Origin: Rutidosis leptorrhynchoides
Taxonomy: Eukaryota > Streptophyta > Magnoliopsida > Asterales > Asteraceae
Assembly (NCBI RefSeq): GCF_046630445.1
Contig: NC_092333.1
Coordinates: 719,254,001 to 719,318,000, forward strand
Direction: 5' to 3'
DNA length: 64,000 nt
Both the position numbers and the translations under genes were made by a program. Of this stretch, positions 14,333 through 28,027 are shown one piece after another. Under the pieces are notes generated by a model. That model searched no databases. It was given only the letters and a program-made list of their open reading frames with translations, and was not told the origin of the DNA. Position 1 is the stretch's first letter. Each line of letters opens with the position of its first letter.

Positions 14333-14854
14333 ATGAATCCCTCAACCAGTTCGAGTCCCTCAGATTTCGATAGTTATTCCGACGGCTATTCTGATATGTA
14401 GTTTCACTTAAGCTCCGAAAGCAGTGTCACCAGAATGAATCAACCAATCAACCATCCTCAATTCATCTGATGGGTTCGTAGTCTACTAAATCATTGGAGA
14501 CAAGAAGAAGGCGATCCCTTCCACCCACCTCATTGCCCTCTTGGCAAAGAACCTGAAGCACTTACCGACAAACCTGTTCGAAATACCATTTTCTCTCTCA
14601 TTTCCAGAGTATCTTGTCATGATTATATACTATCTCAAATTCTAGATCTTATTCATTCGCTCGTTCCGACCGACAATCCAACTGGAATAATAGAAGAAGT
14701 CAACGAACTTCGCGCTCGTGTAATTAATTTGGAGAATATGGTGCAAAATTTACCAGCTTCAGCAACATCATCGGCACCAACAGTACCATCAGTAACAGCA
14801 CCAGTACCATCAACAATCCATACCTCAATATCTCATTATGTACCTCGAGCATAA
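14333..14854 (+). pseudogene. Decayed leader ORF between PBS and (missing) gag
   Basis: A 174-codon frame starts at ATG 14333 and ends at TAA 14854. It is interrupted by a TAG after 22 codons and a TGA about 23 codons later; outside these it stays open. The start is rich in Ser, Asp and Tyr. The middle is predicted helical (a stretch around EEVNELRARVINLENM reads like a coiled coil), and the end is rich in Ser, Pro, Ala and Thr. I recognise no domain. Its place, 430 bp after the primer site, matches the leader ORF of the intact chromovirus (49135-49605), which also has an acidic, Ser-rich start and a Pro/Ala/Ser tail, though the sequences are not closely alike. Function unknown. Confidence 0.55.
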
Positions 14855-15090
14855 TCATCCATCTGCGAATCGTACTACATCATTTATCTTCGTCCAACAC
14901 GGCGATTATGTAATCTCTAATGTTTTAGAGATTATATATTCTTGTTCTAAACGGTAAATCAAATGAGTTTAATATCATATTGACTCATTAAATCCATGAT
15001 TACATCTGAAGAAAATATATATGTATATATATTTCCATAAAGATTGTAATTAAAAATTCTTTTGTACAAACTGTTAATGGTGAAAATATT

Positions 15091-15113
15091 TTAACGGGTA
15101 GGTAATACCCGAG
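15091..15113 (+). other. Internal polypurine-like motif with hairpin
   Basis: TTAACGGGTAGGTA followed by ATACCC forms a GGGTA/TACCC stem. The same 14-base motif is the 3' polypurine tract of this element (18015-18028), and it recurs internally in the intact element (49802-49815). Confidence 0.6.
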
Positions 15114-15405
15114 GAATATTTAAATTTCACATTAATAAGTTACACTGTATATTCTTCGAATCTGATTCAACAGTTATTCACTATCCTACTTACATCCACC
15201 GGTATCCGTATCCGTTCACCGCAGAATAACCATTTTCATTCAATTTTAAATTTGGATTTTGACCTATCAGAATCCAACAAGTGGCATAATGAAGAAAACA
15301 TTTGATAAAATAAAATTTGTTAGAAACAGACTAATTAACTATGAGAAATTTTGCTAAGAATCCACGCTAACAAAATCCTAGCTAACTGTTCCTAGCTAAC
15401 TGATT

Positions 15406-15560
15406 ACATTTTATTTATCGCAATTTATTTATCGCAATTTATTTATCGCATTTTATTTATCGCAATTTAATTATCGCAATTTTATTTATCGTCATTTAAT
15501 TTCCGTTATTTACTTTACGCACTTTATTTATCATCATTTAATTTCTGTTATTTATTTTAC
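15406..15560 (+). repeat. Tandem AT-rich repeat (about 14 bp)
   Basis: At least five imperfect copies of an ATTTATCGCA-type unit, followed by related ATTTAATTTC/TTTACGCAC units. Noncoding, inside the outer element. Confidence 0.8.
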
Positions 15561-17993
15561 GCACTTTAAATATCGGGACACGTATACAAGGTTTTGACAT
15601 ATCATATCGACGCATCTATATATATTATTTGGAATAACCATAGACACTCTATATGCAGTAATGCGGGAGTTAGCTATACAGGGTTGAGGTTGATTCTACA
15701 ATAATATATATAGTTTGAGTTGTGATCGAGTCTGAGACGTATACGGGTCACGACACGTATTAATTAATTCGAATATTATATATTGCTAACTGTGGACTAT
15801 CAATTGAGGACTACCGACATTGGACAATTAAAATGAATTAAAATATTGATTATAACATATGAAACTAAACAATTCTTCAAGTTTGCCACTTGATTTTATC
15901 TTAAACCTTATTTGTATCTCGACGATTACAATCTGCGTTCAAACCTTTCATAATTTAGAAGATGAACCAACCGCACTTCATCTACGAAAGGAAGAACTTA
16001 TGCATATAGTTATGCACATGAAAACACTCAAAATCTGAGTAAATGTTTAACACGTATATGTGCTCGCTCCGCTTGACGTTGTTATTATCTAAAATAATTT
16101 TACAATACCTTTCCAAATTAGCCAATTTTGTCACAGCTCCAGTAAGTCAACTTCGACTTTTCGTTAGAAACAACCTTATTATCACCGTGATTTATATGTA
16201 TACTCTTTTATTGTTACCAGGGAACCTTTTATATTCCACCATATTACCATCAGCGTTTAATCATCTAAAAACACAATTCTCTTGAAACCACCTCGGATTG
16301 ATAACCGATGATTCAGGTATGGTAGCCTTAAATGCAGAGGAAACAGAAAAATCGTAGATGGTCTAAATGGCCAAAAGTTTGATGATAAAGTAGGGAGTGT
16401 TAGGAACGCTCGATAGAAAATTTGGTACTGAAAAATAGATTGAGCAAACCATGAAGAAGACCAAGGTCAAATACAAGGACCATACCATATATTCAAAGAA
16501 ACCAGGTAATTCTGGATCCTATGAAATCTTTAGAGAATATCTTGCTCCGAAGTCACGTTAAAATCTTGCGGAAAATCTTTCTTCATCAACCATCGAACTT
16601 AGAAATTTCAAAATATCATCATAAATATCTTCGATATTTCTAAGGATATTTTCATAAATATTCTGGTCCGAAATTATTTATCTCTTCACGCTATCTATAT
16701 TACATCATAAAGAAATATACTTTAGTTTCTAAATTTCTTTGAAATTCGAGTTTGAATTATGAATGAATTTCTTCATCACAACTTGATTCAAAAATTCCAA
16801 GATATCATCGTATCTTTCATTATAAATATCCTCCATATTTCTGAAGATATTTTCATAACTATTCTTATCTGAATCATTAATCTATTAGTGCTATCAGTGT
16901 TACATCATATAGAAACTGTTAGTTTCTATATTCTGTAAACTTTCGAGCTTAAAATATGAATGTTATTGAAGTAATGTTGGGAACTGATGCATGAGTTAGT
17001 ATAATATAATGACACTTGATCAACGTGATTATATTACAGTAAGTCATGCTGAGTTTCTAATGGGACATGATGATTCGCAGATCATAACGTCATCATGTGC
17101 CATGTTACACGACTCTTACATTCTACTTAATCTTTAAACATATCAAGAACGGAATTTCTTGATAGTTCTATCTTTTCCTTTGAATTCTGGTAATTTAACC
17201 AAACAAGATCGTGCTACTACAATTTCTCTCTTAGAACATTAGTCATGTTCATTCGAAACTTCATACCTACAAATTCTGGATCATTATTCGCTTGACTTAA
17301 AGTCGAGAAGAGAAAACATAAGCATGGAGCTCCGAAATATAAAGGAGAATATAAAGCCCAATAACAACACATAAATTACAAACCGTGGATATCAATGTTT
17401 ATCGCAACATAAAAACACAGTAAAATTAAGAATAGTATCACCCCAAGGTAATAGTAAAATTAAACAATTTTTGTTTTTTTGGTGGAAGATTGAAAAGAAG
17501 GATGACAGAAATGATAATTAGGAAAATATCAAGGATTAGAACTGGATTAAGCATTTTCACAATCTTTTGGATATACGAAACTAAGAAAGAAAGTATAGGA
17601 ATGGTGTGAGTAATAGAACGGAAGAGTTTAATTTATAATGGAAATATCAGACAGAGAAATCGAGGCAGATCACCATATTTAATCATAGAGATCTTAATTT
17701 CCTTACTCGCCAAAGAATCAAATCTTTTAGATTTCGAAAATTTTCTTTAAATCCCTTGAATTCTGGAATTCAACCAAGACAACGTCAAAAGCTAAAACGC
17801 ACCTTATTTTCTAAATTCCACCGTGACTACGTCAAAAGTTAAATCTCTATCTCAATCTGTTGTGACAGCTTCATTCGTACTCCTCGAATAATCGAATGGT
17901 TTTATCCATATTACTCAATACTGATAAAACTCAATTGATCAACTCATATGCGTCATGAAATCATATTTATTGTTAACCATGACCACCTCACTC
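15561..17993 (+). repeat. Noncoding interior of outer element, with a tandem duplication of about 200 bp
   Basis: There is no coding signal. About 16565-16765 and 16767-16965 are diverged direct copies of one unit: both read TTCTTCATCA, an ATATCATC-rich middle, ATATTTCT-AGGATATTTTCATAA and a TTACATCATA block in the same order. The remainder is AT-rich and unassigned; the short frame at 16043-16285 has no recognisable features. Confidence 0.6.
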
Positions 17994-18029
17994 AAATTTC
18001 GGAACGAAATTTCTTTAACGGGTAGGTAC
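17994..18029 (+). other. PPT-adjacent hairpin and 3' polypurine tract
   Basis: AAATTTCG-GAA-CGAAATTT (17994-18012) is a perfect 8-bp inverted repeat. It is followed by TTAACGGGTAGGTAC, which directly abuts the 3' LTR start at 18030. It is the plus-strand primer region. Confidence 0.8.
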
Positions 18030-19974
18030 TGTGATGACCCGGGAATTTCCGACCAAATTTAAACTTGATCTTTATATGATTTCGACACGATAAGCAAAAT
18101 CTGTAATATTGAGTCTCAGAAATTTTGAACTGTTTCGTATATCCATTTGACTATCGACCATTCTCGACGATTCACGAACCTTATAATTGTAAACAGAAAT
18201 GTATAAATGAATAATTATATATATAAACAATTATATATTATAAACTAAATATATTAATGACCTGTTATATGATTCAGTTATTATGAAAGATAACTTAAAA
18301 TAACTAAAACTTGTTATTTTAATAGATAAGGTAAATTGAACATAAAGGATTTCGAATATAATTGGTCAACGTTAACGAAGTATTAAATGTACGGTGTTAT
18401 ACTTTGAATTTACTTATTTTAATAATTAATATTGATCTAAGCAATACAACTTGATGTTTAAAAACCTAATCAAATATATAGTGATGTGAATATATACATA
18501 TATATATATATGTGTATATAAATTCTATACATAATTATTACTATATGTACAATGTTAAAATGTACAAAATTAAAATATATACTATATATTATGTAACCAT
18601 TTAATATTATAAAATTAATAGTATATATAAAATAAATATATGTAATTATAAGTTAAAATATAATTAATATATTAAAATTCTTATTATTACTTTTCTTATT
18701 ATCATAAGCATAAATAATAAGATTAATATCAATATCAGTATTAATAATATTATTAATCTTTTTATATATATATGAAATATGAAATTTGATACATTAAAAA
18801 TTGTAATAATTATTACTGACATTAGTGTTAACATTATTAACAAAATTATTATACATAGTGATGAATTATGAATTTTGTCATTTTAAAATTTCATTAAAAC
18901 CAATAGTTAATATTAATAATTGTATGATTAATATTACTATTATTGTGTTTCTTTCTATATTTAATATACAAATATACATATAGTTATACAAGTAAAGATA
19001 TATGTAAATACATATACAAATTACAGTTACAAATATATAATAGATAAATACGTATATACGGTTATACAAATAAATAAATACTGTATAAATACATATATAT
19101 ACATGTTATATACATATATAGATACAGAGAAAGTTCATAATCAGTTTCCCATCGTTATCACTGCTTTATGCAAATTGTTTTGTCTCTAAAAATCTGTACT
19201 AAACGATTCTAATAGCAGTAATATCCAAAATCTGTTGCCAATCCCTTTCACTTTTATATTTTTTATTTTTATTTTTCTGTACCTGAGGAATCCTGCTGTC
19301 GACTCTCAATTCTTATTAAATCAAATCAATGCCAGTTGTTGAAGGGAGCCAGTGGACTCACATTATCACCTACCAAATACAGATATCAGTTAAAGTTTTT
19401 TTTTAATCAAAATCATTTAAAAAAATCCATGAACACCGTCGACCCTGTTCTTGGTCCATTTTTCCAATACACCGATTTTGAGCTTAATTTAAGAATCCTT
19501 TAATGTAGTTTTGTTGTAAACCTTTCGTTTAAACTATCTGTCAAGTTTCATCTTTTAAATCCTCTTAACGAATTCTAATTTTAAAGTCAAAGTTATGATT
19601 TCAAAAGTCAACAGATTTGTTCATTGTAAAATTCGATGTCCTGTTGATGATTCAGGTTCAATTGATGATGTAGAAAGATTATATGAGTGATTTAGAACCT
19701 TTTTCGTTTAGGAGTCTTGAGCTAAAACGTTTCCAAATTCATAATCAATTTTTTTTAAAAACCACGACTAACAGCAGGTGTTTTCATTATTTTTTTTTTC
19801 GTTTTCTAAATATTACAATCACTAAACATTGATGTTTTTCTAATTGTTTGATGAACCCAAAATCGTTTTGTAATTGATATGCTATTATCCTTGGTCGATT
19901 AGCTGTTTGTGAGGAAGATGACACAAGAGTTTGGGTTATAAATATTCGGGTGTAATATAAATCAGATAAAATAG

Positions 19975-20065
19975 AAATGGCGTGTTGGTCTTGGGTGTTT
20001 GCGGGTGAACTAGAGGTCGAAGGTTCGAGCCCGTGCATTGGCAATTTTTTTTAAAAACTGTTTTT
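19975..20065 (+). other. tRNA-like segment, possible SINE remnant
   Basis: GGTTCGAGCCC at about 20021-20031 fits the Pol III B-box consensus. The preceding 50 bases (TGGCGTGTTGG, then GGTGAACTAGAGG) could be an eroded A box, and a T/A-rich run follows. No target duplication could be made out, and the 5' LTR has lost this part, so presence or absence cannot be compared. Confidence 0.3.
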
Positions 20066-20435
20066 GAAGGTTCGTGAATTCGAGGCCAACCCTGCATTGT
20101 TCAATATAGTCATATGTATTTTTACTACAAAATACATTAGGTGAGTTCATTTGCTCCCTTTTACTCATTACATTTTTGGGCTGAGAATACATGCACTGTT
20201 TTAATAACTGTTTTACAATATTTATATGCGTGAGTTCATTTGATTCCCTTTTACTCTTTACATTTTTGGGACTGAGAATACATGCGCTAATTTTACAACT
20301 GCTTTATTAAATGCTTTTGAAATACATTTTGAACTGCGAATACATGAAATGCTTTTATAAATGTTTGACGACATAGACACAAGCAAAACATTCCTCGAAT
20401 GAATTATTATGCAGACAGAAGTTCTGCGGATTATT

Positions 20436-20560
20436 ATTGAATTATGTGGACATGATAATTGCCACTATTGAATTATGTGGACATGATAATTGCCACCATT
20501 GAATTATGTGGACATGAAAATTGCCACCATTGAATTATGTGGACATGATAATTGCCACCA
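20436..20560 (+). repeat. Tandem repeat, 31 bp x 4
   Basis: Four near-identical units ATTGAATTATGTGGACATGA + TAATTGCCACC, differing at single positions. Each unit can pair GTGG with CCAC. It lies inside the outer 3' LTR. Confidence 0.9.
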
Positions 20561-20984
20561 GTTGATGTGAATGTTATATATCGAGAGAATGATTTTATAC
20601 ACATGTTATGTGTATGTTATTTTTGTGCACAAGATATGTGTACGGTTACTATGATTTATGAAAATGGTTTCGTACACGAGAAAGATGTACTGTATTTAAA
20701 AGATATAGCATGTACATTACAGGTGAGTATAGGATTCGGGCCCATTTGTACCATGCAGGATTTAAATTTTGTGGTCTATCAAAATGATGAATTTTATTGT
20801 TTTAAGATAAACCTATGAACTCACCAACCTTTTGGTTGACACTTGAAAGCATGTTTATTCTCAGGTATGAAAGAAATCTTCCGCTGTGCATTTGTTCATT
20901 TTAAGGACATTACTTGGAGTCGATCATCGTTCTGGGATCAAATGTTGATGACTTCGTCCAGATGAATTAGGACGGGTCACTACA

Positions 20985-21956
<972 letters not shown>

Positions 21957-23020
21957 ATGGTTTCCGTGTTTGCATCTTGGATTCTTTTTCTTTTTCTTCT
22001 TCTTTCTTGGGTAATCGCAATAGTTATTTAAGTCCGTAAACCATACTATATGCTTAATCATATTTGCATTTTAAAATTTATTATATCTACTTGTTAGAGT
22101 GTTTCAAGATATGAATAATATGGTGAGCATGTTTTAATCACAAATTATGCAAACTCATACAATCTTATATATTTGCTTTGTAGATGCATGTGGGAGGAGT
22201 TGGAGCTACACAAGATAATGTTATAAGACTTAATACTATAGATAATAAAGGTCATGATGCACCCCATCATCATGATCCTATGCATCAACATGGCCATCAT
22301 GGTCATCAATCATCATCATCCGCAAATCAAAAAGACCCTCAACTCATGGTCTTCTACATGTTACAAGATCTAAAAATAGGTCAAGTTAGACCAATTCACT
22401 TCCCAAACAGACACCTTTCACCGTCGCAAATGTTGTCCAAACAAAAAGCTGATAACATCCCTTTTTCGGTCGCTGAATTACCAAACCTTCTTCGGTTATT
22501 CTCATTCTCACAAGGCTCCCCACAAGCTATAGCCATGGAAAGCACACTCAAAGAATGTGAAGTCAAGCCCATCAAGGGTGAGACCAAGTTTTGTGCAACT
22601 TCATTAGAATCAGTTCATGAATTTGTAAATGACATATTTGGTTCAAACACTCAAGTCAACACTCTGACCACAACTCACCTCAAAAATCCACCAAGTGGAC
22701 TTCTACAAAACTATAAAGTTGAAGAAATTTCACAAAACATACCATCGCCAAAATTAGTGGCTTGTCACACCATGCCATATCCATATGCAGTGTATTATTG
22801 TCATAGTCAAGAAAGCGAAAATAAAGTCCTTATGGTTTCATTAGAAGGTGAAGATGGTGATTTGGTTGAGGCTTTGAGTGTTTGTCACATGGATACGTCT
22901 CAATGGAATCCTAATCATGTTTCGTTTGGGGTGCTTGGAGTGGAGCCAGGAACCACCTCGGTTTGCCACTTCTTTCCTAGTGACCATTTCGTCTTCATAC
23001 CTTCTTCTGCAACAATGTAA
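21957..23020 (+). CDS. BURP-domain protein (two exons)
   Basis: Predicted as join(21957..22010, 22184..23020), 296 residues. Exon 1 encodes 18 residues, MVSVFASW followed by a Leu/Phe-rich core, a signal peptide for the secretory pathway. It ends before GTAATC, and the 173-bp intron ends in TTTGCTTTGTAG, phase 0. Exon 2 begins with an ATG codon that is internal to this model. A His-rich stretch covers residues about 42-59, and the BURP domain about 71-291. The diagnostic spacing is exact: CH-X10-CH-X26-CH-X25-CH (Cys 212, 224, 252, 279). The Trp usually eight residues after the last CH is Phe here. BURP proteins are plant-specific secreted or wall-associated proteins (RD22, USP, BNM2 and polygalacturonase-beta classes); the exact class is not determined. 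The length is typical, there is no internal stop, and it is the only convincing host gene here. A Helitron end lies 84 bp after the stop. Exon 1 and the splice sites are inferred. Confidence 0.88.
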
Positions 23021-23103
23021 ATGTGGAACCGAAGAATGATTTCCCTTGTTTAATTATGCCTAGCCGTTGTTTTATAATTGTGGTTTGTTAAGAATAGTTG
23101 ATA

Positions 23104-26100
23104 ACTAGCAATGAAATGGACCAAGCGTTGCTGCGGTTCCATTCCGTTTACTTTTGGTGTTCTTCTGTGTTCGTCATGAAGGAATAGTGTCCTTTTCCAA
23201 AAATACTACAGTTTTTTTTTTTAAATGTTCCCAATACACTTTTCCAAATATAGATAACAAAATTTCTTAGAAATGTTCCCAATATGTTGCCAATAAACAT
23301 AACTAAATTTTTAGAGCCAACATGTTCCCAGTATACTTTTCACCTTAAATTTGTCCACATGTAACATTCAAGGGAAAAATGAAACGATTACAAACAGCCT
23401 AAAGCTAAAATGCATCAATACTGCAGCCTAAAAATTATTGTAACTTAAACACTTGGATACTATTTCCTTCAGTATATCAAGATGGGTCACATAAACAAAG
23501 ATACACATATTCTGTTTAGTTTAGTGGTAGTAGCCGTAACATTTACACCCTTTTTACAATTTCAACCACATAGGTATTAGGTATGAAATGTAAATTAATA
23601 ACTATATGTAGATGTTATACTAAATGTTGATGCACCAAAATGCATATGAGATTCGGTAATTTTTACTTATATAAGTGTGATAAGGGCATAAACTTGAAAG
23701 TTGCATACAATAAAACTGACCCAATGTCATCTAGAGATAGAGATGTTAGTCCACCAGCTTACCAATACTTGAAGCACCACCAAAGGAAGTGCACTACAAA
23801 GGGTAAAAGTCATTTTTTCACAGGAACCTTAGTAGAGTAATATTGCTCATCAAGGACGAAACTTTGATTACCATACTGCAAGCGATATAGATATAAGATG
23901 GAAACCTGAAATATCAGTAATCCGTATCAAGATAACTAATTATGTCACTATCTTTAAGGATAGCATCAATAGTAGGAATCTAAGCCTTAGTTATGTAACC
24001 AAATCATAAAAAATACATATGAAATATATAAAAACAGAGTTAGTAATTTTGATTTTATCATATAGCACCTTTGATTGTTCTGAAAATCCATTTATATTAT
24101 GTATGTAGCAATAAAAATAGTTAAATCAATATACTTAATTCGGAAACTGCGTAATAGATGTTTGGCCATGTATTAGATTGTGTTGGTCAATATTCAAATC
24201 GGAAAAGTCAAGTATCGTTAACCCAGTTTACATGAACAATAATATTTAATCATTATGAAACCCATTTTACCCAGTGACAAAGACTAATAACCGAAACCGT
24301 AAAATATTGTATTAAGTGAGAATGGCAAAAAATCAAACTTGGTTATGAAAACCTTGTAATCAGTGAAAATGGCAAAAATCAAACTTGGTTACGATCATGA
24401 AACCAAATATAAACGAAAAAAACGCAACAAACACTTACAGATAGCGTAATATGACTGCAGGTCAATCGGTGCTTTAGACCCAGCTCATATGATATTAATA
24501 TACGTACACCTTGTTCACGATTGTTAACGCGAACCAGCCAATGGCTGAGCCCTCCGATCACCAGTATCCATCGTCTATTTGACGAATGATTTCAATCCTA
24601 TAGATATAGTTGACCTAAAAAGAAAATCAAAAGTAATTTATTAGCAAGTAACAAATCGAAAAGAGATATCAGATAGCAATTCATTCATACTATATAAAGC
24701 TACACAAATGCATTCAGCCGCCGAGCTAAAATAGAGTGAATTTGATTTAACATTACATATTACAATAAGATGCAGTTTATACGTAAAAGCGTATAACCAA
24801 AAATGGACAAACCATTACTAACAAATTATTGATGAAAAGCATAGCCGAAAGACCTTGATGACATGATTGGTTTTTCCTCTTTGATGATATTGGATCTGCT
24901 GTCATTACGTGTAGCTGCTGTCATCACATGTTGCTGAGGGTGTTAGTAGCTGACTATTATATTAGCAATGTATTAATAAACAACAGTTAAAACAGTGATA
25001 ACAATAGCACATCAAGAGACCATAATAACAACACAATCAAACAGGCACATATTCAATATTGTATGAACAAAGCATCATCAGTGAAGCATACAAAAAAACA
25101 CAAAAATAATGGATAACGAAGCAAATTATGTCTTTTTACAACCTTTGACAAAAAGACCATATGTAAGATTGTTTTGACTCCCTTTGACAAAAAATGATGG
25201 GGCTGAAAAATCAATTGCGTAAATCAATAACAACCAATGAACCAATGAAAAACCCTAACTTTTAAGATCCAAAACATAAATCGACAATGAAATCAAAATA
25301 GGGAAACAAAAACCTAAAGCCATACGACAGAGAAATAAGCGATATGTATTACTGCTAGAGAAACCGATGGTGAAAAACACGTCTACAAAAGCATAGCGTA
25401 ACCTGTAAATGAATACATAAGTAAATGGTTACCGAGGTGTATTATAACGACTATATGCAAGCAGAGGACACCAAAAAGTTTTGCTAAAAGTACATATAAC
25501 AACAGCGGCGGCGTTAATATTGCTGTCCGGCAGCATGTGCACCATTAGAGATGATTTTGTTTCTCATTATAGAACTATAGTAATAGACCTTCATCATCAG
25601 CCTTGGAATAAACAACTACGTGCATATATTGTAGAGGAAAAGCAATAATACCAGACATCTAAAGTACAAAACAACACCTTCAAATACTTTTTTCAACCTA
25701 AACAATACACCAGCCTTTAGCCATTCTCTATCTTTATATAGTTAATAACCAAGAAACATTATTCTTTTTCGACAAATCGATAGCTACACTTCGTTCTGCA
25801 AACTCTAGTGAGAAAAGCACTCCCTGCTCCTTCCGGCCGGACAAAGTTAATATTGCTATTCTAGAAGAAAAAAATAAAAGAAAAACCTCCAAAAACAAAT
25901 ATTGTATTTCCAAAATTCTTAAGATGAAAAACCCTCATAACAACAGTCTACAAACAAATATGAAATACCAAAGACCATATTCAGATATGCTATAAATCAA
26001 AACAGAGAACAAAAATAGGTATGCAATAAATTAATGGGAACCAAAAGATAAAATATGAAATCACCGCTAAAGGGAAAATACCACAGAAGCAAGCAAAAAA

Positions 26101-28027
26101 TCCAACGTCGACCTACAAAACACATCATCAACAATCAAAGCTTATGCAGCATATTGGAGGAAAATAAAACTACACATTGATTACAAAAACAAAAACCTTT
26201 AGTATTACAAAGATGAAGTAACCATTAAAATAGACAGTTGCAAATTTAATTTACATAAATTACAGATCAAATTTGTTCATATTAATTAACTTTATAACAT
26301 TTTGGCCTAATAGGAACATGTGACAAAGTTTAAACCAAACTCTAAAGATAGCAACGTTAAATACAACACAATGAAATGAACAACCTTTATCCGATACACA
26401 AATGTAGAAAAATGGACCCATTAATATTATAGCATTTAGATCAATCAACCACCCATTAACACATACATATTTTACAACAGCTGACCTCAAGTGGTGAATA
26501 AAAGATGCACTCCTCCATGTGAAATATTCATCTTCATTGGAACTTAACATAAACTTTGGCTAATACACAACATGTTAAAAGGTTACGGAGTAATATAGAA
26601 GACTAAAGGTTAATTAACCACTCATTAAAACAAAAACACATCCTACAACAGCTGAGATCATAAAGATGAGTATACAAAACTAATCTTTAAGATTAGTCAA
26701 AAAGGTAAAGTCGTGCACTTTCCCAAAAATGACAGAAATATAGGAAATTTGTGTAAATCAAATTATAAGGTGTCTGATGGTTGTAATTAACCATTTAGCA
26801 GTCTCAAATTTGTTTGCTTATCACAAAACATAATTTTAATGTGTTTATACCATTGTCATCAGTATCAAATAGCTAAAAAGCTTCTTTCATGTCTTGGTTT
26901 TTCTGCTCTGTTAATTCATGATGACGTCCTCTGGGACCATCTCGTCTTGATTCTCCGTAAACCCGCTGTAAACTTGTGTGATATTTTATCAAACTTGGAG
27001 GAGATAGATGTGCAAAAACTGAAAAATCACTGGAAAAAAAAAATTGCGCAATTAAACACTTTTTTTGAGAAAATAACAAAGGTAGTAAGCATATAGTAAA
27101 AAAGGATCTCTTCATAAAATATAATCGCAACCAAAATGCAATAAATAGCAATGCAAAAGTTTAATAATTCATATCTAATTCAGCAACTGGAATTCAGAAA
27201 TTGTTACCCAAATATCAAACTTCCAATTATATAAATTCTTTAGCACATCATCATCTTGTAAGTTTTGTCGCCTTGTTACCCAAACCAAATCAATATTTAA
27301 ACAAACTCTAGTTTTACTAACAACTTTTAATTTAAGTAAAAATTAGATGAAAATTGTGAAAACTACATACCTGAAGATGCGACTTCAAATGATAAAGAGA
27401 GACCTTTTACCCCCATTGTCCTCTTAATTCTCTCTAGAGTTTCAATAACCCGAAATCAAGCAAATAACAATACCATTTGAGATGACAATCCGATTCTAAA
27501 TAACAAAACAGCAGAAGGATGTCGTAGAAAAGCACCACAATTTTTTTGTAACGAATGGAGTCGAATTGCGTCAAATCTTAATTAATCGACCGAAACCCTA
27601 ATTTGCTCACAAATGTTCCGTAGATTCAAATAAATCAGGGGAACCCTAATTTTGTTCCCATCAAAACATCTTGCCGACCATCTGCTCCACCTCAGAAGGC
27701 TGTCGTCTACCACCGCCGCTCATCGCCGCCTGTGTTAGCATCTGACGACCGCCGATCAGATGTAGAAACATTTACACATAATAATGATCATTATGTCTGA
27801 TTCAGGTTGAATTGTGAAGCAAATGAATCAGGAGTTAAAACCCTAGGGTGCATAAAAAGTAGATGGAGAGAACGGTGTGGGAAGAAAATAAGATGTAGGT
27901 AAGGAACAAAATAAGATGTAGTTAAGGAGAGAGCGGTTTTATGTAAGTGGAGAGGATGTCGTCTGGTGGGTTTTTAGGAAGAGCACGACAAAAATTTGAG
28001 TGACTATTAGTATATAAAGGTAATTGA
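23104..28027 (-). mobile_element. Probable non-autonomous Helitron
   Basis: On the minus strand the right edge begins TCAATTACCTTTATATACTA (28027 downward) after an A. The left edge ends with an ACCGCAGCAACG...GGT imperfect hairpin, then CTAGT (23108-23104) followed by T. That fits the Helitron rule: 5' TC, 3' hairpin plus CTRR, insertion between A and T. No Rep/helicase ORF is present, so it would be non-autonomous. It contains a broken centrin-like exon (26825-26985), which fits gene-fragment capture. Apart from that fragment the interior is AT-rich with no recognisable genes; the small frames at 23640-23840, 24379-24561 and 26260-26550 have no recognisable domain. The ends were read by eye and no second copy is available. 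Confidence 0.5.
26825..26985 (-). pseudogene. Centrin-like gene fragment (N-terminus to first EF-hand)
   Basis: Read on the minus strand from about 26970, it encodes RRDGPRGRHHELTEQKNQ and then DMKEAF, followed by a TAG stop and LFDTDDNG. This matches the start of plant centrins: a basic Arg/His linker, an LT-QK-Q-KEAF helix, and the first calcium-binding loop DTDxxG. The TAG stands where the family has Glu. Centrins are EF-hand proteins of microtubule-organising structures and of mRNA export and DNA repair complexes. Only one exon-sized piece is present, with no further EF-hands found downstream, so it cannot be functional. An intron acceptor-like TTTACAG precedes the match, so the fragment looks genomic rather than reverse-transcribed. 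Confidence 0.7.

Larger units (their letters stand above)
18030..20984 (+). repeat. 3' LTR of the outer element
   Basis: 2955 bp, from TGTGATGACC to GGGTCACTACA. It is uninterrupted, so it serves as the reference for the broken 5' LTR. It includes two copies of a roughly 95-bp block ending in CTGAGAATACATGC (about 20131-20290), a four-unit 31-bp array, and a tRNA-like box. The short frames in it (18878-19069, 19787-20192, 20552-20818) are not genes. Confidence 0.9.

Noticed and set aside
26839-27096. Plus-strand frame of 85 codons
   Set aside because: It is the antisense shadow of the centrin-like fragment, which is on the minus strand.
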